In this document: positions 58,101 to 64,000 of the stretch, piece after piece | Position numbering within the stretch: position 1 is the first letter of the stretch | Layout of the letters: every line of letters starts with the position of its first letter | DNA from: Closterium sp. NIES-65 | Lineage: Eukaryota; Streptophyta; Zygnematophyceae; Desmidiales; Closteriaceae | Length of the DNA stretch: 64,000 nt | Assembly (NCBI GenBank): GCA_948144175.1 | Contig: CANXME010000812.1 | Coordinates: forward strand, 992,001 to 1,056,000 | Direction: 5' to 3' | The notes under the pieces: generated by a model | Database searches by the model: none | The model's input: the letters and a program-made list of their open reading frames with translations, nothing else | Told to the model about the DNA's origin: nothing | Translations under genes and position numbers: made by a program

Positions 58101-60415
58101 CCCCACAACAGACACACTGAGAAGCGGATAGTACACGGCCACTCTGTCTCACTCACCCCAACCCCCACACCACCCACTCACCCCCACCACCGACTCCCCC
58201 AGCCCGCCTCTCTCGGTACACCACCCACCGCTGCAGGAGGCCTGTGGTGTGAAGGTGTGCGGTGTGGTGTGGAGGGTTCTAAGTGTGATCTTTAAACTCA
58301 CCCCCACCACCGACTCCCCCAGCCCGCCTCTCTCGGTACACCACCGCTGCAGGAGCAGCTGCAGGCGCCCCCGCGACAGTCACGATGCCACGTGGCGCCT
58401 CCTCATTGGCCGATCCCATGGCAACGAGCTTCCCGGCGCGGGCTATATGCATGTGGTGGGATAGGGCCGTGGGGGCGAGGAAGGATGGCGGCCCCCCTAC
58501 CTGAGGGAATGCATCAGAGGGGGGAGGTCAAGGGAGGGGGGAAAGGAAACAGTTATCGGTTTGCTAGTGCGGGCTATACGCATGTGGTGGGATAGATAGG
58601 GCCGGTGGGACAAGGAAGGACGGTTGGTCTTCCTACCTGAGGGAATGACACTGACAGGGAGGGAGGGAGTGGAGGGTGGGGAAGGGGAAATGAGGGAAGC
58701 GAGGGAGGCAGCAACGAGCTTGCCGGTGCGGGCTACATGCATGTGGTGGGATAGGGCCGTTGGGGTGAGGAAGGACGGTGGTCCTCCAACCTGAGGGAGA
58801 GATAAAGACAAGGAGGGAGAGGAGAGGAGTGGAAATGAGGGAAGAGAGGGAGTGGCAATGTGGAAATGAGCTTGCCGGTGCGGGGTATGTGCAGGTGGTG
58901 GGATAGGGTCGTTGGGGCAAGGAAGGACGGTGGTTCCTCCACCCAAGAGGAGGACAAACAGGGGGTGAATAAGTTTGGCAGTGCGAGCTATATGCATGTG
59001 GTGGGATAGGGCCGTTGGGGTGAGGAAGGACGGTGGTCCCTCCACCTGTAAAATAACTAAGACAGGGAGGGAAGGAGAGGAGGGCAGGGGATTGAGGGAA
59101 GAGAGGGAGTGGCAACGAGCTATGTGCATGTGGTGGGATATGGCAGTGGCTGCGAGGAAATTCGGTAGCCCCTCCAAATGGGAAATGCTTTTGAGTCGAC
59201 TCAAAAGTCGCTATGTGCATGTGGTGGGATAGGGCAGTGGCTGCCTGCGAGGAAGGACGGTAGTCCTTCTTTATGGGAAATAGCACAGACAAGGAGGGAG
59301 AGGACAAGGGGTAGGGAAGTGAGGGAGGAGACGGCACTCTTCATACCCTAGCTTTCATTTAGGTGAGTTTTGAGGTGCCTCAAAACTCACCTCAAGGCAG
59401 GGAAGTGAGGGAGGAGGGCGCACTCTTCATACCCTAGCTTTCCCCCACCTCACCCCACCTTCTGCTTCCAATACCCACCCCGCTTGCTCTCCCTGTCCCT
59501 CATCACCTCCGCACCTTTACCGCAGCACCGGCCTAGAAGCACGAGTTACCGCTTCGAACCAAACCGTAATCCCGTGTGTCCTTTACCACTCCTCTCACCC
59601 ATTCACTACCCCCTCCTCCTCCTTCCCAACCCTAATTTCCTCTACCCTCTTCCATCCCTCCCTCCCACCCCTTCCTCCTCTCCTCCACGCCATTGCCACA
59701 GCACCGGAATAGAAGCTCCAGTCACCACTTAGAAGCTCCTCTCCTCCACTTCCATTCCACTCACCCATTCGCTACCCCGTCCTCTCCCCCCCCCCCCCCA
59801 CCCCCCCTTCTATCCAGAATTTCCCGGTCCTTCTTCCCTCCCTCAACCCCAACCCCTCCTCCTCTCCTCCACACCAATTGCCGCCGCACCGGAATAGAAG
59901 TGCACCGCTTCGAACCGGACCGTAATCCCGAGGGTCCTTTCCCGTACCTCTCCCTCACTCGGTATAACCTCTTCCCCCCCTCTACTAACCCTAAATTTCC
60001 CTCCCCTCTTCCCTCCCTCCCATCGCCCGTCCTCCTCTCCTCTATTCCATTGCCGCAGCACCGGCCTAGAAGTACCACGCACCGCTTCGAACGCCGCTGC
60101 AGCGGACGGCAATCCCGAGGGTCCTTTCTCCGGCAAAAACCCAGCAGCCGTTCGTCTCACGCCGCCTATTCTACCGGCCGCCAGCGCTCCTCCGTCATTC
60201 CTACCGGCCGTCGCCGCTCCTCCCGCGTTTTCCTTCCCGCCACTATTTTCTCCGTTCCGCGAAGCGTCTTCTGCCTCCACATCCTCCGCATCTTCCGCGT
60301 CTTCGGAATCGCTGCCTGATGAATCCGACGAATTGTCTCCTTGCTCGAAAGCAGCGCTCTTTAAACGCGCTTCGTCCTCGTCTGAATCGTAGCTCTGAAC
60401 GAGCTGAAGGCTCAT
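55123..60415 (-). CDS. Conserved protein of unknown function, C-terminal zinc motif, 4 exons, 317 aa
   Basis: Exons on the minus strand: 60415-60083, 58500-58302, 56367-56187, 55363-55123. All introns are GT-AG (GTGCGT, GTGAGT, GTGGGT donors), phases match, and 954 nt give 317 aa. Seen: acidic serine-rich N-terminus (YDSDEDEA at 9-16, D/E/S run to about 55), Ala/Gly region, LPSAAAAFEAV-GGPPSFL across the exon 1/2 junction (102-119), Ala/Pro/Gly linkers, ADAVDLLR (231-238), C240-X2-C243-X13-C257-X2-C260, a Lys-rich tail and the ending KGQSSHATWKSETEM. From memory, uncharacterised land-plant proteins share this PPSFL motif, Cys pairs and KGQSSHATWKSETE tail; this is unchecked. The function is unknown. 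Introns of 1582, 1934 and 823 bp hold arrays copying the exon edges. A gypsy LTR lies 68 bp upstream. Confidence 0.8.
55480..55645 (-). repeat. Duplicate inside intron 3 of the 317-aa gene
   Basis: Two copies of AACTGCCCAGCTCGACCACC at about 55493 and 55609, each preceded by AAACTTGA and related AAGACT/AAATGAAGTCAA words. Period about 116 bp. The copied sequence is intronic, not an exon edge. Confidence 0.7.
55820..56225 (-). repeat. Array of exon 3 3'-edge copies in intron 3 of the 317-aa gene
   Basis: The true exon 3 end (56187, minus GCAGATGCAGTGGATTTACTCAG then GTGGGT) has three related copies to its left at about 55996-56035, 55899-55940 and 55825-55855. Each reads SEADAVD-type codons on the minus strand (GAAGCCGATGCTGTGGATC). 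The copies at 55.90 and 56.00 kb keep CTCAG|GTGGGT as a donor. Spacing is about 80-190 bp. Confidence 0.78.
56322..56935 (-). repeat. Array of exon 3 5'-edge copies in intron 2 of the 317-aa gene
   Basis: The true exon 3 start (56367, minus CTTCCAG then CACGGGAGATTGTAGCAGC) is repeated to its right at about 56473-56510, 56606-56645, 56755-56780 (poor) and 56893-56930. Each is followed by codons for VRN-NAPAA and a GCTGCTGCT run. Three copies keep CTTCCAG or TTTTCCAG followed by TACGGGAGATCGTAGCAGCA, a plausible acceptor in the same phase. Period about 130-150 bp. Confidence 0.82.
56985..57365 (-). repeat. Two copies of a GCAGCAGGGTTAG-rich block in intron 2
   Basis: GGGCTAAAGAGCGTTTCCAC followed by TGCAGCAGGGTTAGCAGCTG-like sequence occurs at about 56987 and 57272. 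The CAG/GCAGC-rich tail resembles the sequence downstream of the exon 3 5'-edge copies. Confidence 0.65.
57525..58395 (-). repeat. Array of exon 2 3'-edge copies in intron 2 of the 317-aa gene
   Basis: The true exon 2 end (58302) is preceded on the minus strand by GCAGCGGTGGTGTACCGAGA (AAVVYRE codons) and followed by the donor GTGAGT. Copies of this edge lie at about 58176-58250, 58025-58110, 57653-57715 and 57528-57595. All four keep GTGAGT directly after the Gly/Pro-coding stretch. Spacing about 120-370 bp. A further 150-bp duplication (57968-58030 versus 58118-58180) accompanies the two nearest copies. Confidence 0.82.
57717..57958 (-). repeat. 40-bp tandem repeat in intron 2
   Basis: About six units of GAAGCGGTTGAGAAGAGTGT + CTCTTCGCAGCCACCCCTGA with a constant 40-bp period and few differences. 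Its regularity suggests recent expansion. It is not an exon edge and not a CRISPR array (eukaryotic intron, no spacers). Confidence 0.88.
58430..59285 (-). repeat. Array of exon 2 5'-edge copies in intron 1 of the 317-aa gene
   Basis: The true exon 2 start (58500: CCCTCAG then GTAGGGGGGCCGCC, coding VGGPPSFLAPTALSHHMHIA) is followed to the right by six related units centred on GTGGTGGGATAG at about 58583, 58742, 58892, 58995, 59132 and 59219. Spacing is 90-160 bp. Units at 58.79 and 59.05 kb keep both a pyrimidine-AG acceptor and open VxGPPSFLTPTA codons in phase. One keeps the AG but is out of phase, and three have lost a clear AG or are diverged. Confidence 0.85.
59510..60135 (-). repeat. 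Array of exon 1 3'-edge copies in intron 1 of the 317-aa gene
   Basis: The true exon 1 end (60083: minus TTCGAAGCG then GTGCGTGG) and its surroundings CTTCTAGGCCGGTGCTGCGG recur at about 59880-59945, 59690-59740 (poor) and 59518-59590. Two copies keep TTCGAAGCG|GTGCAC or TTCGAAGCG|GTAACT. Spacing about 180 bp. The stretch between copies is polypyrimidine-rich on the plus strand. Confidence 0.8.
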
Positions 60416-60483
60416 GGCAGCGAAAATCCTAGTAACTACTACAAACGTCGCTGGTTCTTGCTGCGTATAAGAATGTTTCCCCC
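60416..60483 (-). promoter_or_regulatory. Short leader between a gypsy LTR and the 317-aa gene
   Basis: Only 68 bp separate the ATG at 60415-60413 from the outer end of the gypsy-2b 3' LTR. Whatever native promoter existed was displaced beyond the element. The reading frame stays open from the ATG back into the LTR, so no stop separates them. Confidence 0.55.
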
Positions 60484-60821
60484 TGTTACGTGTGCAATTG
60501 AGTGAAGGAACGAGAATTGCACTATCGAAGCAAAAGTACAATGAGCGAAGGCATGAGCGAAGGATTATATAGCGAAACAATAGTGGTAACGGTACTGTGG
60601 TTGTCGCGCGTCGAGCCTGGGACTGAGGTTGGGAAAGTGTCGAAGCGTAGGCCCGGAGCGCGGGTTACCAGCCGAGCCGTGAGGTCGGGATGCGATGTGC
60701 GAAAAAAGGCGGGATGATGAATGATGCGATGGTCGCGAGTGGTAACGGTGCTGACTGAGGTGCTACAGTGACGTACGCGCTGGGCAGGGACGCGAAGTAA
60801 GGAAAAGGGAATTTCCTTACA
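60484..60821 (-). repeat. 3' LTR of gypsy-2b
   Basis: 338 bp. On the minus strand TGTAAGGAAATTCCC...CACGTAACA, preceded by the tract GGGGAGGGGGGTAG. The start is nearly palindromic (GTAAGGAAAAGGGAATTTCCTTAC, plus 60797-60820). Homologous to 7882-8207. Confidence 0.88.
60565..60571 (-). promoter_or_regulatory. TATA-like box in the gypsy-2b 3' LTR
   Basis: The minus strand reads CGCTATATAATCC here. The gypsy-2a LTR has CATATAAAT at the matching place, so the box is conserved between copies. It lies about 150 bp upstream of the start codon of the 317-aa gene, in the same orientation, so an LTR-initiated transcript could enter that gene. Confidence 0.55.
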
Positions 60822-63800
60822 CTACCCCCCTCCCCAAGGAGGCCCCTCTTACGAGAGCGCATGGACGTCGCGGAAATTTCGGCTTCGCAGATACTCGGTG
60901 AAGACAGGGTGGTTCTCAATTTTATCCAGGGGGACCCAGTTGTCTTCTGTTGGCGTTCGGTCCTTCCAGCGAATTAGGAACTCGATCCTTCGGGCTCCCC
61001 GAGGGTCGCGGACGCGGTGGCTGAGGATTTTTTCAGGGGTGATGAGTGGTTCGGTTGGGGGACGTGTCATGCTGGCTGGGCGATTTCGTGGCAGTTGGCT
61101 CGTGGATGGGATGTAAGGGCGAAGTAGGCTGACGTGGAATGACGGGCTGACGTACCAGTCAGCGGGGAGGAGGAGGTGGGCGGTGACGGGTGTGATCATG
61201 TGGCTGATGCGAAATGGCCCACAATATCGGGGGCGAAGTTTTGGAGTGATGGGCAGGCGAAGGTTCTGAGTGTCGAGTAAAACGAGGTCGTCGGGCTGAT
61301 AAGTAACGGGTCTGCGATGTCGATCGGCGTTGCGTTTAGCGATGATGTTTGATTTTTTTATTGCTTCTGCTGCCCTGGTCCGTGCTGCTTGCAGGATCTC
61401 GGCGAACTGTTGTGCTCGTGGGACGGGGTTGTCGGGATTCGGTGTCATGGGTACTGTTGGGTCCTGTCCGTAATTTAGATAAAACGGCGACTGTTGCGTC
61501 GTGGCTGATGGTGCGTTATTGTATGCGAACTCAATGAGTGGCAGTTGCTGTTCCCACGTATTCGGGTCGTCGCACGTGGCTCGAATCAGCTGCTCCATGG
61601 TCTGATTTGTCCGTTCCGTCTGTCCGTCGGTTTCGGGGTGATAGGATGAACTGAACTGTAGGCGCGTGCCGAACTGCTGCCACAGGTTCCGCCAGAAGTT
61701 GCTGGTGAATTTCGTGTCCCTGTCGCTGATGATCGACGCGGGTATCCCGTGCAGGCGTACGACGGTGGAGATGAATAGTCGGGCGGTTTCCTCGGCTGTG
61801 ATGGATTTCCTGCATGCTGCGAAATGAGCCATTTTCGTTAGTCGATCGACGACGACCAGGATCGCGTCATTCCCACTCGCCCCAGCTGGTAACCCCGTGA
61901 CGAAGTCCATCGTCACCTGCTGCCAAGCACGCTCTGGAGGCGGGATGGGTTGTAATTGCCCTGCTGGTCGCTTCCTGCTTGTCTTCATGAGCTGGCAAGT
62001 GGGACACGATGCCACGTGTCGTTGCACGTCAGTCAACATTTCTGGCCAGTAGTAGTACCGCTGCAGCTGCTGTCGTGTTTTTTCTACCCCGAAATGTCCC
62101 GAGGTAACTCCGTCGTGTGCTTCCTGTAACAGTAGTTCCCGAAGTAACGTGTATCCCGGTACCCAGATGCGGTCGGTTCCAGTTTTTACGTAATAGACTC
62201 CTTTTGCCGCTGCGAATTGCTGTGAGTTGCCTCCTGTAAAGAACGGGTCTGTTTGATATCCGTGGGTAAATAGGCCGGTAAGCAGTGGGCTGGTCTGGGC
62301 GAGTAGTATCGCGTGGATCTGGGCAGTGGGGCGGGTCAGTGCGTCGGCGATATTCGATGCTCCTTTTTTGTATGTGACCGTATAGTGAAAATTCGACTCG
62401 AGGAAATCGAGCCATCGAATCTATCGTGGGTTGAGGTGGGGCTGTGCGCGGAGGTACTGTAGAGATCGGTGGTCTGTCCGTACTGTCACGTCTGCGCCAG
62501 TCAAGTAGCAGCGCCAAACTTTGAATGCATGCACGATCGCGAGCATTTCGCGGTCGTGTATCGGATAATTTCGCTCAGGCGGATGTAGTTTTCGTGATTC
62601 GTAGGCGATGGGTTGGAGGCCGTTGCCGAAGTCCTGTAACAGTACAGCTCCGATGGCGATGTCACTTGCGTCGGTAACCACTTCGAAAGGGCGGTGGGGA
62701 TCAGCGATGCGTAGGACGGGTGGTGAGCAGAGAACGTTTTTTAGGGCAGAGAAGGCAGCATGCTCTTTCTCCCCCCACGTAAAAGCGACCCCCTTACGCA
62801 GTAAATCAGTTAGTGGGGCGGTTAAACGTGCCATGTCGGGCACGAACCGTCGAACGTAATTAACAAACCCTAAAAAACTCTGCAGTTCCGTGATGTTCGT
62901 CGGGGGGCGCCACGCTTTTACCGTGTCCAGCTTCTTTGGGTCAATCTCAACCCCAGCCTCTGAAATGACGTGACCTAAAAACTCTAGCCTATCCCTAAAA
63001 AACTCGCACTTGGAGCCCTTGGTGAGCAGCCGATGTTCCTCTAAAACCTTAAAAACTGCTTCAAGATCTGCTAAGTGTTGCTGCTTATCCCGACTGTAAA
63101 CGAGGATATCGTCTAGGTAAACGATGACGCATTTATCTAAAAGTGGCCTAAATGCCTCGTTCATGGTCATCTGAAAAGTCGCAGGCGCGTTCGTCAACCC
63201 GAAGGGCATTACTGTATACTCGAATGACCCGTACCGAGTCCTAAATGCTGTTTTTGCGCAGTCCGATGGTTCGACGCGAATCTGATGGTAACCTCCTCGT
63301 AAATCTATTTTCGAAAAGACACGTGCTGTTCGCAGTTGGTCAATCAGTTCGTCGGCGCGGGGGATGGGGTATCGCGATTTGACTGTTACTCGGTTAAGCG
63401 CTCGGTAGTCGATGCACATGCGAAAACCTCCGTCTTTTTTCGGTGTGAACAGTATGGGTGCGGCGAACGGTGACGAGCTCGGTCGAATAAACTGCTTCTC
63501 TAACAGGTAATCTAACTGCTTCCTTAACTCGTTGAGCTCGGGCTGTGTCAGTCGAAATTGCCGCTGTACTGTTGGCTGTGCCCCCGGTTCTAGCTCGATC
63601 CTATGGTCGTGCGCTCGCTGAGGTGGCAGTCCCTGTGGTAAATCATCCGGAAATATCCCCGGGAACCGTTTCAGTAGTGCTTGTAATTCGGTCGGTACGG
63701 CTGCTAGTAGTTTCTGTAAATCGTTCTGCTGCTCGTCTTTTTCTACCACTGCGATATCCACTGCGTACACGTCAGCTCCAGCAGCGACAGCCCGTTTCAT

Positions 63801-64000
63801 CGCGATGGCGTTGACCTGGACTGTCGAAGATTCGGGTGGCCGCCAGCGAGGTAGGACGACCCAGTTACCGCTACTTCGCACTGTGCAGCTCCCCGTCGTC
63901 CAGTCGATCCGTGGGTTGTACCGTCGCAGCCAATCACGTCCCAGTAAAATGTCGTGCCCATCCAGCGTCGTTGCGAGCATTTCCTGTGTAAACCCGAAGT

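Larger units (their letters stand above)
60484..64000 (-). mobile_element. Gypsy-2b: 3' part of a chromodomain Ty3/gypsy element (chromovirus)
   Basis: Minus-strand Ty3/gypsy element running off the right edge. From the right: protease end about 63980-63900, RT about 63420-62950 (YLDD), RNase H about 62850-62430, integrase zinc region and core about 62010-61500 (D,D,E with HPETDGQTERTN), then a C-terminal chromodomain about 61035-60865 (FLIRWKDRTPTEDNW), purine tract about 60845-60825 and 3' LTR 60821-60484. The chromodomain places it with the chromoviruses, whose integrases target marked chromatin. It is close to whole in the visible part, with only one or two breaks. It is related to gypsy-2a. 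Confidence 0.93.

Noticed and set aside
58497-59337. Open minus-strand frames of about 235 aa with repeated SFLTPTALSHHMHIA words as an independent gene
   Set aside because: They are read-throughs of the exon 2 5'-edge array. Only the unit at 58500 joins in phase to exon 1 and to a donor.
1-64000. tRNA, rRNA or bacterial-type operon features
   Set aside because: None recognised by eye. The genes are spliced and the sequence is clearly eukaryotic.

Overview
The window is GC-rich nuclear DNA of a plant-lineage eukaryote. The only clear host genes are spliced: a plant-type cellulose synthase (CesA) and a conserved gene of unknown function. The rest is mostly LTR retrotransposons. The CesA has the land-plant layout (N-terminal RING finger, P-CR, D,D,D,QxxRW, eight membrane helices) but an unusual cysteine-rich class-specific region. 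With the very GC-rich copia elements this suggests a streptophyte green alga, possibly a zygnematophyte such as Closterium. That is inference from memory and was not checked by search.

Positions 1 to about 48350 are one nested retrotransposon cluster. The oldest layer is a minus-strand copia remnant (F), now in three pieces at 8208-8547, 16043-16360 and 47839-48350. Copia B (8548-16042, target duplication AACAA) and copia E (outer limits 16361-47838, target duplication GGCGA) were inserted into it. E's two 134-bp LTRs now lie 31 kb apart, because gypsy-1 (21787-35368), copia C, a 2-kb non-autonomous LTR element (29745-31727, target duplication AACAC) and two opposed copia fragments D and D' (35369-47671) lie inside it. 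At the left edge copia A abuts a minus-strand gypsy (5353-8207). All of these are treated here as fossils.

Positions 48351-60483 are the host island. CesA (plus strand, 8 exons, 49524-54007, 1070 aa) is followed by a decayed, inverted copy of its own promoter and first exon (54245-54765). That copy points back into the 3' end of CesA. Convergent with CesA is a 4-exon minus-strand gene (60415-55123, 317 aa) with an acidic N-terminus and a C-terminal CX2C-X13-CX2C zinc motif. All three of its introns carry tandem, partly decayed copies of the neighbouring exon edges together with their splice sites. I consider this the most unusual feature of the window.

Positions 60484-64000 are a second minus-strand gypsy with a chromodomain. 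Its 3' LTR ends 68 bp upstream of the start codon of the 317-aa gene, in the same orientation, and carries a TATA-like box.
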